DNA of 64,000 nucleotides from XYD12-FULL-36-8 sp964613805 (GTDB lineage Bacteria; Bacteroidota; Ignavibacteria; Ignavibacteriales; Ignavibacteriaceae), in assembly GCA_964613805.1 (NCBI GenBank), contig CAZTJF010000010.1:62001-126000 (forward strand). The letters are read 5' to 3'. How positions within the stretch are numbered: the first letter of the stretch is position 1; the number at the start of each line of letters is the position of its first letter. Below the pieces are notes generated by a model. That model had not been told where the DNA came from. It worked only from the letters and a program-made list of their open reading frames with translations, and did no database searches. The translations under genes and the position numbers were made by a program. Of the stretch, positions 8,843-17,903 are shown piece after piece.

Positions 8843-9260
8843 GCAAATTATCGTAAATTGCTACTAAGATTGTCATAACAGCCAAGCCAACACCGACTTC
8901 AATGAATAAAATTCCCATTGAGCGAATGCTTGCTGGTTCAAGCCAATGCATCGGGAGAAAATGATAATCGAGAAAGTCGCCGCCTAAAATCATAGCCAGC
9001 AAACCAACTCCGAAAAATATTAGTACACCTAACGAACCAAGCGGAATATCGAAAGATTTTTTAAGCTGCATTTCATAAACTTTTTCCTCCGCAACAATTC
9101 TAATTAATATGACCGAAGCCGCCAGCATCGTACCTCCTTGAAATCCGCCCCCAGGACTGTAGTGCCCGTGGAAAATAACATATAATCCAAACAGCATTAT
9201 GTATGGCGAAATTATTCGGCTCAACAATAAAATTATAGGACTATCACTGCTTTTTTTCAA
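8823..9260 (-). CDS. mrpB: Antiporter subunit B (MnhB domain)
   Basis: A 145-residue protein with about four membrane helices, matching the MnhB family: SPIILLLSRIISPYIMLFGL then HGHYSPGGGFQGGTMLAASV, whose Gly-rich SPGGGFQGG motif is typical. The C-terminal LFIEVGVGLAVMTILVAIYD is also conserved. It overlaps both neighbours (mbhE-like upstream, mrpC downstream), so the genes are tightly coupled. Role: structural membrane subunit of the Mrp/Mbh antiporter module. Confidence 0.9.
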   Translation of the reverse strand: MKKSSDSPIILLLSRIISPYIMLFGLYVIFHGHYSPGGGFQGGTMLAASVILIRIVAEEKVYEMQLKKSFDIPLGSLGVLIFFGVGLLAMILGGDFLDYHFLPMHWLEPASIRSMGILFIEVGVGLAVMTILVAIYDNLLEDDDV

Positions 9261-9555
9261 TTTTTCTTTCCCTACTTAAAAGTAAAAAACAAATGATACC
9301 CGCAGTAAAGATTACAACTTCTTCACCAAGTGTATCAAAACTTCTATAATCTCCTAGAATAGAGGTTACAATATTTGGTGTATGTGAATCTCTATAAGCA
9401 TTCTGAATGTAATATGAAGAGGCAACAGGTGTGCCTACAAGACTTAAATCCTGATTTACCAATGCTGTTGAATCCCCACGATATGGTAATCCAAGCGAAG
9501 CATATATCAACAATAATCCTACAGCAATTAAACTTAGATAATTAATTATTTTCAA
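9244..9555 (-). CDS. MbhE-like antiporter subunit (MrpA C-terminal part)
   Basis: A 103-residue protein with an N-terminal helix (about 4-22), a soluble middle (YYIQNAYRDSHTPNIVTSIL) and a second helix near VVIFTAGIICFLLLSRER. This is the arrangement of the MbhE family, which in many bacteria is the C-terminal domain of the giant MrpA protein. Here it is a free-standing gene, as in archaeal mbh operons. The NIVTSILGDYRSFDTLGEE segment is the family's most conserved part. It overlaps both neighbours by a few bases. Confidence 0.8.
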   Translation of the reverse strand: MKIINYLSLIAVGLLLIYASLGLPYRGDSTALVNQDLSLVGTPVASSYYIQNAYRDSHTPNIVTSILGDYRSFDTLGEEVVIFTAGIICFLLLSRERKIEKKQ

Positions 9556-9797
9556 TCGTCACTTCTTCTCGATGTTTTAAAAATCATTACAATAAATAGA
9601 ACGCCTATTATTCCCGCGCCCACAACTGCTTCAGTAAAACCAACATCAATTGCACCCATTGAAACAAATAACATCGCAAGGACAAAACTGAAAACGCTTA
9701 GTGAAACAACAGCAGTAAGAAGATCTTTAACATAAAGTGAAATCACTGCAGAAATAATTAAAAAAATATATAAGACTAACTCTAATTCCCAGTGCAC
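9552..9797 (-). CDS. MbhD-like antiporter subunit (DUF4040)
   Basis: An 81-residue protein with three short helices, of the MbhD/DUF4040 family. SVFSFVLAMLFVSMGAIDVG followed by FTEAVVGAGIIGVLFIVMIF matches the conserved core, with the DVGFTEAVVGAG motif typical of the family. In most bacteria this is a domain of MrpA; here it is encoded separately. It ends four bases into the MbhE-like gene and starts directly after mrpG. Confidence 0.83.
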   Translation of the reverse strand: MHWELELVLYIFLIISAVISLYVKDLLTAVVSLSVFSFVLAMLFVSMGAIDVGFTEAVVGAGIIGVLFIVMIFKTSRRSDD

Positions 9798-10124
9798 TTA
9801 TTTTTTCTCCTCAACTGAATTTTTAAACCAGGGTTTAATCCCGAATTTAAATGCTGCTCTTGCGAGTGCATGAGAGCCAACCGGATTTGCTAAAGCGATA
9901 AAAACAAAAATTATTAAAAGTTTTACACTGTTAATAACTATCCCTTCATAACAAATCATTCCAACAACAATTAGCATTATTCCCAGAGTATCACTTTTAC
10001 TTGTTGCATGCGAACGGGTATAAAAATCAGGCAGTCTTATAACTCCCACACTGCCAATCAGCATAAAAAATGAACCAAGCAGCAAGAAAGAAATCGTTAA
10101 AATGTTTTGAAGATTTAACATCAT
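9798..10124 (-). CDS. mrpG: Antiporter subunit G
   Basis: A 108-residue three-helix protein of the MnhG/PhaG family. Conserved text includes SVGVIRLPDFYTRSHATSKS followed by DTLGIMLIVVG, the family signature. The C-terminal end is soluble (FKFGIKPWFKNSVEEKK). Overlap of four bases with mrpF upstream and zero spacing to the MbhD-like gene downstream place it firmly in the operon. Confidence 0.92.
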   Translation of the reverse strand: MMLNLQNILTISFLLLGSFFMLIGSVGVIRLPDFYTRSHATSKSDTLGIMLIVVGMICYEGIVINSVKLLIIFVFIALANPVGSHALARAAFKFGIKPWFKNSVEEKK

Positions 10125-10393
10125 TCCCTTGCTTTCTCTGTAGAAAAATATTTTGCAACAACTAAGGAACTGATGAAACTTAAAATTCCATAGGCAAGAG
10201 CAATATCAATAAACATTTCGAGTCTACCAAATAAAATTCCTAATAATAATATTAACACAACAGTTTTAGTAAGGATTGCTCCAGCGCCTAATAATCTATC
10301 AAAAACAGTCGGTCCTTTAATAACCCGATAAAATGGGATTATGATAATAATGGTCAAACCAATGGAGATATAAACTATGAAGGATTCCATCAT
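10121..10393 (-). CDS. mrpF: Antiporter subunit F
   Basis: A 90-residue three-helix protein of the MrpF/MnhF family. The conserved stretch is FYRVIKGPTVFDRLLGAGAI, with the GPTxxDRLLG motif. A second conserved stretch, ALAYGILSFISSLVVAKYFS, holds the acidic residue of helix two nearby (FIDIALAYG). It overlaps mrpE by one base and mrpG by four. Role: small membrane subunit of the antiporter. Confidence 0.92.
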   Translation of the reverse strand: MMESFIVYISIGLTIIIIIPFYRVIKGPTVFDRLLGAGAILTKTVVLILLLGILFGRLEMFIDIALAYGILSFISSLVVAKYFSTEKARE

Positions 10394-10953
10394 TACAATT
10401 TATTCTCCGAAGCAATGACCTCCTCATGGCAAACAACATTCTCCTCGCTTAACCCATAAAGTTTTGCTACCTCGAGAGTAAGCGTATGATCAATATGAGC
10501 TTCATCTGCTTCATTTGTTAATGAATGAATAATTAATTCATCACCTTCTATTTGAAGTGCGACTGTTCCCGGTGTTAGTGTTATGGAATTTGCTAAAAAA
10601 ACTTTCGCAGTCATATTTGGTAAACTCGTATGAAATTTTATAATACCGGCTTTTATGGGCATTCGGGGTTTAATAATCAAATATGCAACCTTGAAACTTG
10701 AGCTAATGATTTCCCATACAAGAAATGGTAAAAAATAAAATAATCTATACAATCTGAAATTTTGACTTTTGTGCGCTTCATCTTCATCATAAAACACGTG
10801 ATTTCTTAATTTGAAATTAAACCATAAAACAAAAACGACTGAAATCACTCCCATTGAAATATGAAAAAGATCAGATATCCCGCTGAGTACAAGCCAAAAA
10901 GTTATCATTAATAGAAAGTTTAAGACAATATTTCTCGGATTAATTCTTTTCAC
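10393..10953 (-). CDS. mrpE: Antiporter subunit E
   Basis: A 186-residue protein of the MrpE/MnhE family and the first gene of the operon. Two N-terminal helices precede a soluble C-terminal domain. The motif NSITLTPGTVALQIEGDELI is diagnostic of the family. Translation starts at GTG 10953. The operon runs E-F-G-MbhD-MbhE-B-C-D and then two further antiporter genes, which is the order of archaeal Mbh modules. The upstream gap of about 290 bases to the divergent gene probably holds the operon promoter, although I see no strong promoter match. Confidence 0.9.
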   Translation of the reverse strand: MKRINPRNIVLNFLLMITFWLVLSGISDLFHISMGVISVVFVLWFNFKLRNHVFYDEDEAHKSQNFRLYRLFYFLPFLVWEIISSSFKVAYLIIKPRMPIKAGIIKFHTSLPNMTAKVFLANSITLTPGTVALQIEGDELIIHSLTNEADEAHIDHTLTLEVAKLYGLSEENVVCHEEVIASENKL

Positions 10954-11243
10954 ATTAATTTCTTTTGTGATCGGATTTAGTAAAAAAACTTTTGTAAGTT
11001 ACTAAAAATGAAACTTTCTCAGAAATTAGATTTGATATATTTGTTTAATTTGTGTGATATTTAGCAATTTACCACAGTTTGAATAGTTCTCAATTTCCAC
11101 TTGAATATTAAACTTTTTTCAAGTTAAAGAATACATTTACCTTTTCATTATATTCGGCAGTAATGAGAGCTATACACCCTGAAAATATTATTCACTTTTT
11201 GAGTTGCTTTTTAACTGTCAACTATTTATGTTCGCTACCAGTT

Positions 11244-11672
11244 ATGAAAAAGAAATTAAGTTTAATAGTAACACTTCTATTTTTCATCTCTACAACAGGA
11301 TTGCCAATTTCTCTGCATTATTGCCAAATGCAAGACAGCACTTCCCTTTCAAGTTGTGAAATGTGTTTAACTGAAGAAAATGAACCAGAAAATTCTTGCT
11401 GCGAAGAAGAATCTGACTTTTCGGTGCAAATAAAATCTGACAATTCAGATCAATGCTGTGTTACCAAAGTAGTTGACTCTTCTGTAAAAGATGGATTCCT
11501 TTTTGTGGTTAACGATGTTAAGATTGACATTAAAAATTTCAGTTCGTTTTGTATTGAGAACACTTTTCTACAAACTATACAAATTGGAAACGGCTATTTC
11601 CAAAATAGTGATTCCTCTCCCCCGCTAACCAGAAACAACATATATCTTCTAAATTCAGTCTTTTTAATTTAA
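11244..11672 (+). CDS. HYC_CC_PP family secreted protein
   Basis: About 142 residues from the ATG at 11244 (MKKKLSLIVTLLFFISTTGL), which starts a clean signal peptide; the frame is open from 11163. The protein has the marks of the HYC_CC_PP family: HYC after the signal, CC pairs (NSCCEEES and DQCCVTK), and a PP pair near the end (SSPPLTRNN). Members are found in Bacteroidetes beside copper or cobalt resistance genes. Here it opens the copper/silver island, divergent from the antiporter operon. Cysteine pairs suggest metal sensing or binding in the periplasm (inference); the function is not established. Confidence 0.75.
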   Translation: MKKKLSLIVTLLFFISTTGLPISLHYCQMQDSTSLSSCEMCLTEENEPENSCCEEESDFSVQIKSDNSDQCCVTKVVDSSVKDGFLFVVNDVKIDIKNFSSFCIENTFLQTIQIGNGYFQNSDSSPPLTRNNIYLLNSVFLI

Positions 11673-11826
11673 TACCATCTGCTTAAATAATTGATCATAG
11701 GATAAGTGTGTCCACTTGTCATTTCAAGATCAATTAATCTAACATTACTTCCTCTCGCATAGCTAATAATTGGTGATTTCATTATGTGAGATATTATACA
11801 ACCATAATAATTAATTGGAGTTTAAA

Positions 11827-12171
11827 ATGAAAAGTATAATCGCAATGAGTGCAGTTTTAATAATAACTATCTCAACATTGCTCGCTCAAGATTCTAAAAT
11901 AATTGAGACAACATTCAAAGTCTTTGGTAATTGTGATCAATGTAAAACAAGAATTGAAAAAGTTATCAAAATAGATGAGGTAAAGTATGCAAAGTGGAAT
12001 AAATCAACAAAAATGCTGAAAGTAGCATTTGAAAATTCTATTACTGTTGATTCACTTCAAAAACGACTTGCAGAAGTCGGTCACGACACAGAAAAATACA
12101 AAGCTGTGGATAGCACATATTCCGCATTACCTAAATGCTGTTTATACCGTGATAATAAAATCACCCATTAA
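11827..12171 (+). CDS. Periplasmic heavy-metal-associated (HMA) domain protein
   Basis: A 114-residue secreted protein. The ATG at 11827 is preceded by GGAG at proper spacing and begins a signal peptide (MKSIIAMSAVLIITISTLLA), so I prefer it over the upstream TTG at 11815. The HMA fold is seen in FKVFGNCDQCKTRIEKVIKI with a CxxC metal site in place of the usual GMxCxxC, followed by KYAKWNKSTKMLKVAFENS. The C-terminus has an extra CC pair (LPKCCLYRD). It directly precedes the TonB receptor and is likely a periplasmic copper or silver chaperone for the island. Confidence 0.82.
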   Translation: MKSIIAMSAVLIITISTLLAQDSKIIETTFKVFGNCDQCKTRIEKVIKIDEVKYAKWNKSTKMLKVAFENSITVDSLQKRLAEVGHDTEKYKAVDSTYSALPKCCLYRDNKITH

Positions 12172-12201
12172 TTAATATTAATTTAAGAAAGAACGAATAT
12201 T

Positions 12202-14442
12202 ATGGTAGAGATAATTTTTATGCTGCTTTTGTTTTCGTCCGGTGCTTTGTTTTCACAACCCAAATTACATGGAACGGTGGTTGAAAAATCTGATAATGGA
12301 GTATCAACGCCGTTAATTGGTGCAAACATAATCTGGAAAGAAACAACCATTGGAACTACAACAGATTTAGAAGGTAAATTTGAGATTTCATTTACAAAGG
12401 AATCAAATATTCTTTTAGTGAGTTATATTGGTTTCAAATCAGAAGAATTGGTGATAACAAACCAAAATGATTTAGAAATAACCTTAGCGCCGGAAGCAAA
12501 AGAAATTAACGATGTTGAAATAATTGGGAACTCTCCATCAACTCAAATAGATTATTTAGGAATTGAAAACAGATCTACTCTTACAAGTAAGGAATTACAG
12601 AAAGCTGCATGCTGCACTCTCGCTGAAAGCTTCGAAGCTAATCCTTCTATTGATGTATCTTTCACTGATGCCATAACCGGAATTCGTCAAGTAGAAATGC
12701 TTGGATTAGCCGGAATTTACACACAAACAACAATGGAAGCTTTGCCTTACATCCGCGGATTGATGTCAAATGTTGGTTTATCTTTTATCCCGGGTACATG
12801 GATCAATGCAATCAATGTTTCCAAAGGTGTTGGCTCAGTGGCAAATGGTTTTGAATCTATAACCGGTCAAATTGATATTGGGATGCAAAAACCATTCGGA
12901 CTTGAAGGTGAAAAACCATTTTACCTGAATCTGTACGGCGATAATGATCAACGATTTGAAGGTAACCTGAATTATCGCCTTACATTAAATGAACATTTAT
13001 CCTCGATGACACTTCTGCATTCAAGCACTAGAAAACATAGTACGGATAATAATTTCGACTCATTCATGGACATGCCAACATTTCAAACTTTCAATATAAT
13101 GCAGCGTTGGCAATATCACTCTGACTATGGTTTAGAAAGTCAGCTTGGATTCCAAATTGTAAATAACAAAAATGAAGGCGGAACAACTAATCATGGCGAT
13201 CATAGTCTTCCTGTCTATAAATTCGGCTCTAATAATAAACTGATTAATATTTATGGAAAAACCGGGTACATTTTTCCAGATGAAACCGGCAGAAGCTTTG
13301 GACTGCAATGGTCTTACAATTACTTTAATAATTCTGCAAACTATGGAACAAAAAAGTATGACGGAAAAGAAAAGAATCTCTATCTGAACTTCATCTATCA
13401 ATCAAACATTGCTAATGAATCTAATATTATTCGTACTGGCATAAGTTTTATTTATGATGAACTGGATGAATCATTCATTAACAAAAATTATATCAGAATT
13501 GAACGAGTCCCCGGAATTTTTGTAGAATATACATTCAAACCAAGTGAGAAGTTTTCATTTGTTGCCGGTTTACGAGGAGATAATCAGAATCAATTTGGAT
13601 TTTTTCTAACACCAAGATTACATGTGAGATACAGTCCCGTCCCTGATTGGGTTTTACGCGGTGCTATCGGACACGGCTACAGAACTTCAAATATTTTTGT
13701 TGAATACTCTTCAAGTTTTGCAAGCTCACGAAATGTAAATATTCTTCATTCAAATGATTTTGGTAATGGACTTGAGCAAGAAGCTGCATGGAATTATGGC
13801 GTCAATCTCACACATTATTTTTTGTATGATTATCGTGATGCAACTATCTCTTTCGATTTTTACAGGACGCATTTTGATAAAACAACTATGGCTGATCTGG
13901 ATTCAAACCCACAAAGCATAAATTTTAGTTCAATCTCTAACGGTTCATATTCAAACACGTTCCTTGCAGAACTAAACTTCGAACCTTTTTTTCTTTTTAA
14001 TGTTCGAGCTGCATACAAATTCATCGATTCAAAACAATTTATTAATGGCAACTGGCTTGAAAAACCTTTTACCTCCAAGCATAGAGCATTGATTAATCTC
14101 GCGTATAAAACTGAGAAAGAAGAATTGGATGATCCGCAAATGTTTTATGATCTAACCGTTCAGTGGTTTGGAAAAAAAAGAATTCCTTCGACAGACAGTA
14201 ATCCAATGGAGTTTCAGTCAAGAAAAACCTCTCCAGGTTTTATTCTGATAAATTCTCAAATTACAAGGTCATTCAATAACTTAATTGACATTTACATTGG
14301 AATAGAAAATTTATTGGATTTCCGGCAAAGTAATCCAATAATTGATCCCGCAAATCCGACTGGGCAATACTTTGATGCATCTTTGATTTGGGGACCAATA
14401 ACGGGACGCATGCTGTATTCTGGGCTAAGATATAAGTTATAA
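12202..14442 (+). CDS. TonB-dependent receptor of the metal-resistance island
   Basis: A 746-residue outer-membrane receptor. After a signal peptide comes a carboxypeptidase-like regulatory domain (about 20-100; GANIIWKETTIGTTTDLEGK), a plug domain (about 110-230; IRQVEMLGLAGIYTQTTMEA and SITGQIDIGMQ), and a beta-barrel. A CC pair (KAACCTLAESFE) sits at the start of the plug, seen often in receptors linked to copper loci (family knowledge). The barrel ends GRMLYSGLRYKL with a typical terminal aromatic-rich strand. It is followed 109 bases later by cusA. A broken copy of its last 40 codons lies at 20861-21001. Substrate is inferred from context. Confidence 0.88.
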   Translation: MVEIIFMLLLFSSGALFSQPKLHGTVVEKSDNGVSTPLIGANIIWKETTIGTTTDLEGKFEISFTKESNILLVSYIGFKSEELVITNQNDLEITLAPEAKEINDVEIIGNSPSTQIDYLGIENRSTLTSKELQKAACCTLAESFEANPSIDVSFTDAITGIRQVEMLGLAGIYTQTTMEALPYIRGLMSNVGLSFIPGTWINAINVSKGVGSVANGFESITGQIDIGMQKPFGLEGEKPFYLNLYGDNDQRFEGNLNYRLTLNEHLSSMTLLHSSTRKHSTDNNFDSFMDMPTFQTFNIMQRWQYHSDYGLESQLGFQIVNNKNEGGTTNHGDHSLPVYKFGSNNKLINIYGKTGYIFPDETGRSFGLQWSYNYFNNSANYGTKKYDGKEKNLYLNFIYQSNIANESNIIRTGISFIYDELDESFINKNYIRIERVPGIFVEYTFKPSEKFSFVAGLRGDNQNQFGFFLTPRLHVRYSPVPDWVLRGAIGHGYRTSNIFVEYSSSFASSRNVNILHSNDFGNGLEQEAAWNYGVNLTHYFLYDYRDATISFDFYRTHFDKTTMADLDSNPQSINFSSISNGSYSNTFLAELNFEPFFLFNVRAAYKFIDSKQFINGNWLEKPFTSKHRALINLAYKTEKEELDDPQMFYDLTVQWFGKKRIPSTDSNPMEFQSRKTSPGFILINSQITRSFNNLIDIYIGIENLLDFRQSNPIIDPANPTGQYFDASLIWGPITGRMLYSGLRYKL

Positions 14443-14551
14443 AACGAAAATGAAACGGTGAATAAAAAATGGTTTTAGTTAAAAAATTATTAAATCACTT
14501 GCAGTAAATGATTCCTAGAGTCATTTATTGGTTTTAAAACAGGATTAGCCA

Positions 14552-17500
14552 ATGATTGAAAAAATCATTCAATGGAGCGCTGATAACCGCTTCATTGTAA
14601 TTTTAATATATGTAATCGTAATCGGGTTTGGTATTTACAGTGTAATTAATTTACCTGTTGATGCTATTCCTGATCTTTCTGAAAAGCAAGTCATAATTTT
14701 TACAGAATGGATGGGACGTTCACCTCAGATAATTGAAGATCAGGTAACATTCCCGATTGTCTCAGGACTGCAGGGTTTACCAGATGTAAAAGCTGTAAGA
14801 GCAAATTCAATGTTCGGTATGTCATTCGTCTTTGTGATTTTCGACGACAATGTTGATGCATATTTTGCACGTTCCCGCGTCTTGGAAAGGATGAATACAA
14901 TCCAGGCTCAACTCCCTTCAGGCGTTGTTCCTTCATTAGGACCTGATGGAACAGGGGTGGGACACGTTTATTGGTACACAGTTGAAAGCAAAGATTATGA
15001 TCTTGGAACATTAAGATCAATTCAAGACTGGTATGTAAGATATAAATTATCTTCAGTGGAAGGTGTTGCAGAAGTAGCAAGTATCGGCGGTTATGTAAAA
15101 CAATACCAGGTAGATGTCAATCCTTCAGACCTACGAGCATATAACTTAACAGTATCTGATGTTGTTAACGCAGTTCAGCGAAGCAATAACGAGGTTGGCG
15201 GAAAAATAATAGAAGTAAGCAATGCAGAATATTTTGTCCGTGGGCAGGGCTATATTAAATCGAAAGAAGATGTTGAAAACACAGTTGTAAAATCTTTTGC
15301 TAATGGAATTCCAATACTTATAAAAAATGTTGCAAAAGTTCAGCTTGGCGGTGACATACGCCGCGGTGCATTAGAAAAAGATGGACAAGGACAAGTTGTA
15401 GGTGGAATTATAGTCATGCGAACCGATGAGAATGCACAAAACGTAATTAACCGCGTCAAAGATAAAATTAAAGAAATCACTCCCGGTCTTCCACCTGGTG
15501 TTAATATTTTACCATCCTATGATAGAAGCACTTTAATCAAAGAAGCAATCGGAACATTAGACAGAGCTTTGATTGAGGTAGCAATTGTTGTAGCTATAAT
15601 AATTGCACTATTTCTTATGCACTTCAGAAGTATAGTAAGAATACTAATTGAAATTCCGATTGCAGTCCTCATTTCGTTCATTCTAATGTACACGTTTAAT
15701 ATTACCTCCAACATAATGAGTCTCGGCGGAATAATATTGGCAATAGGAGTAATTGTTGATTCCTCAGTTGTTCTTGTTGAAAATGCTTACCGGAATATTG
15801 CAAAGGCAATTGAAGAAAAGGGTTCTCTTACAAAAGAAGAGTATAAAAAAATATCAATTGATTCTGCGAAACAAGTCGGACGAGCAATATTTTTTTCTGA
15901 ACTAATCATATTAGTTTCATTTATTCCCGTTTTCTTGTTAACCGGTCAGGAAGGAAAACTATTCAAACCATTGGCTTTCACAAAATCGTTTACAATGATT
16001 GGTTCTGCTGCTATTGTAATTACGCTCATTCCTGTTTTAATGACAATGTTAATGCGCGGTAAATTTAGACCAGAGAATAAAAATCCGATCACGAAAATTT
16101 TTATCCGTATCTATGAACCATTAATTCATTGGGTATTGAAACATCGCAAAATAACTATTGCAATTAATATAATTGCGTTATTAATTACGGTGCCGATGGT
16201 ATTGAATACAGGAAGTGAGTTTATGCCTCCATTGGATGAAGGTTCAATTTTGTACATGCCTGTTACTCTTCCCGGGGCTTCAATAACTGAAGTTAACAGA
16301 ATTTTACATGAGCAGAATAAAATCATTAAATCAGTTTCTGAAGTTCATCACGTGCTTGGGAAAACAGGAAGAGCTGAAACTGCAACTGACAATGCACCAC
16401 TAAGTATGATAGAAACTATAATTGTATTAAAACCTAAAGACGAGTGGCGGTCAGGAATTACCAAACAGGATATAGTTGCAGAATTGGATCATAAACTGCA
16501 AATACCCGGCGTTACAAACGGCTGGACGCAGCCAATCATTAATAGAATCAATATGCTTTCGACAGGCGTTAGAACTGATATCGGCTTTAAGATATTCGGA
16601 GAAAACTTAGACACATTAGAAACATATGCAATCAAAGCAGAAGGTTTATTAAAAAACGTAGATGGAGCTGCGGATGTTGTTGCTGAACGCGTCCAGAATG
16701 GTTACTATCTTGATATACAAATTAAACGAGAGATAGCTGCAAGATATGGTGTGAACATCAGTGATTTGCAAGATATAGTAGAAACTGCAATTGGCGGACA
16801 AAATTTAGGCATAGTTATCGAAGGACGAATGCGTTTTCCGATTCGTATGCGTTACCAACGAGATTACCGTGATGATGTTGAGGAGATTAAGAGTCTCATC
16901 GTTCCGGTATCTTTATCAAATCCAATGAATGTTCAGAGTACAATGGACAATAATCTCCAAATTGGGATGAAGAATAACAATGGAGGAATGTCATCGATGG
17001 GAAGTTCCAACGCTAATTTTCTTTCTTCACAAACTTCAAGCGAGCAGAATGGTTTTTCATTACTAAGTACATATCAGAATGCAATTACTTATCTCCCAAT
17101 TTCTGAATTAGCGGATGTAAAAGTATTAACTGGTCCTCCAATGATAAGCAGTGAAAACGGAATGCTCCGCTCAATAGTTTTTATGAACACCCGCGGACGG
17201 GATATGGGCAGCGTAATGGTTGATGCAAAAAAAATAATTGAAGATAACCTAAATCTTCCGGCGGGTTATAGCTATACGTGGAGCGGACAGTATGAAAGTA
17301 AAGTCCGTGCACAGCAAACCATTCAAATAATTATGCCTGTTGTGTTTCTTATAATCTTTGTGCTGCTATTTTTAACTCTGAAAGATTATGTAGAAGCAGG
17401 AGTAGTGATGTTGTCTGTTCCGTTTGCACTAATTGGTGGAATGTACATGATCTATATTCTCGGTTACAATTTCTCAGTCGCTGTTTGGGTCGGATTCATC

Positions 17501-17899
17501 GCTCTTTACGGCGTTGCTGTTGAAACAGGAGTTGTCATGGTCGTTTATTTGCACGAAGCTCTTGACAAAAGAATTCGTGATCATCAAAAAGGAAAAAGAG
17601 GTTTGCTCACTAATCAGGATATTTATGAAGCCACAGTTGAAGGTTCTGTACTGCGTCTTAGACCAAAATTAATGACAGTCGGAACTTCGATGATTGGATT
17701 GATACCAGTTATGTGGGCAACTGGTACGGGCTCAGATGTGATGAAACCTTTAACTGCTCCATTAATCGGCGGACTTCTTACTTCTGCTATACACGTGCTT
17801 GTTGTTACACCAATTCTATTTGCAATTATGAAAGAACGTGCGCTAAAGAAAGGCAAACTCGAAATTTCAAAAATGTCCGACTGGATGAAGGAAGGATAA
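14552..17899 (+). CDS. cusA: CusA/CzcA-family RND metal efflux pump
   Basis: An 1115-residue inner-membrane RND pump that drives metal out with the proton gradient. TM4 reads GIILAIGVIVDSSVVLVENA, the AIGxxVD form typical of Cu/Ag exporters (HME4), not the DFGxxVDG of divalent-ion pumps. Met sites known in CusA are kept: GSEFMPPLDEGSILYMP, NAPLSMIETIIVLKP and RINMLSTGVR. Unlike classical CusA it carries an insertion of about 55 residues (about 790-845) rich in Met, Asn and Ser, just before ITYLPISELADVKVL. It is followed by TolC- and CusB-like genes with 1-4 base gaps, forming one efflux operon. Confidence 0.92.
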   Translation: MIEKIIQWSADNRFIVILIYVIVIGFGIYSVINLPVDAIPDLSEKQVIIFTEWMGRSPQIIEDQVTFPIVSGLQGLPDVKAVRANSMFGMSFVFVIFDDNVDAYFARSRVLERMNTIQAQLPSGVVPSLGPDGTGVGHVYWYTVESKDYDLGTLRSIQDWYVRYKLSSVEGVAEVASIGGYVKQYQVDVNPSDLRAYNLTVSDVVNAVQRSNNEVGGKIIEVSNAEYFVRGQGYIKSKEDVENTVVKSFANGIPILIKNVAKVQLGGDIRRGALEKDGQGQVVGGIIVMRTDENAQNVINRVKDKIKEITPGLPPGVNILPSYDRSTLIKEAIGTLDRALIEVAIVVAIIIALFLMHFRSIVRILIEIPIAVLISFILMYTFNITSNIMSLGGIILAIGVIVDSSVVLVENAYRNIAKAIEEKGSLTKEEYKKISIDSAKQVGRAIFFSELIILVSFIPVFLLTGQEGKLFKPLAFTKSFTMIGSAAIVITLIPVLMTMLMRGKFRPENKNPITKIFIRIYEPLIHWVLKHRKITIAINIIALLITVPMVLNTGSEFMPPLDEGSILYMPVTLPGASITEVNRILHEQNKIIKSVSEVHHVLGKTGRAETATDNAPLSMIETIIVLKPKDEWRSGITKQDIVAELDHKLQIPGVTNGWTQPIINRINMLSTGVRTDIGFKIFGENLDTLETYAIKAEGLLKNVDGAADVVAERVQNGYYLDIQIKREIAARYGVNISDLQDIVETAIGGQNLGIVIEGRMRFPIRMRYQRDYRDDVEEIKSLIVPVSLSNPMNVQSTMDNNLQIGMKNNNGGMSSMGSSNANFLSSQTSSEQNGFSLLSTYQNAITYLPISELADVKVLTGPPMISSENGMLRSIVFMNTRGRDMGSVMVDAKKIIEDNLNLPAGYSYTWSGQYESKVRAQQTIQIIMPVVFLIIFVLLFLTLKDYVEAGVVMLSVPFALIGGMYMIYILGYNFSVAVWVGFIALYGVAVETGVVMVVYLHEALDKRIRDHQKGKRGLLTNQDIYEATVEGSVLRLRPKLMTVGTSMIGLIPVMWATGTGSDVMKPLTAPLIGGLLTSAIHVLVVTPILFAIMKERALKKGKLEISKMSDWMKEG

Positions 17900-17903
17900 A
17901 CAA

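Noticed and set aside
11030..11045. TATATTTG word upstream of the HYC_CC_PP gene as a promoter
   Set aside because: No TTG box is present at the required distance, and the region is very AT-rich.
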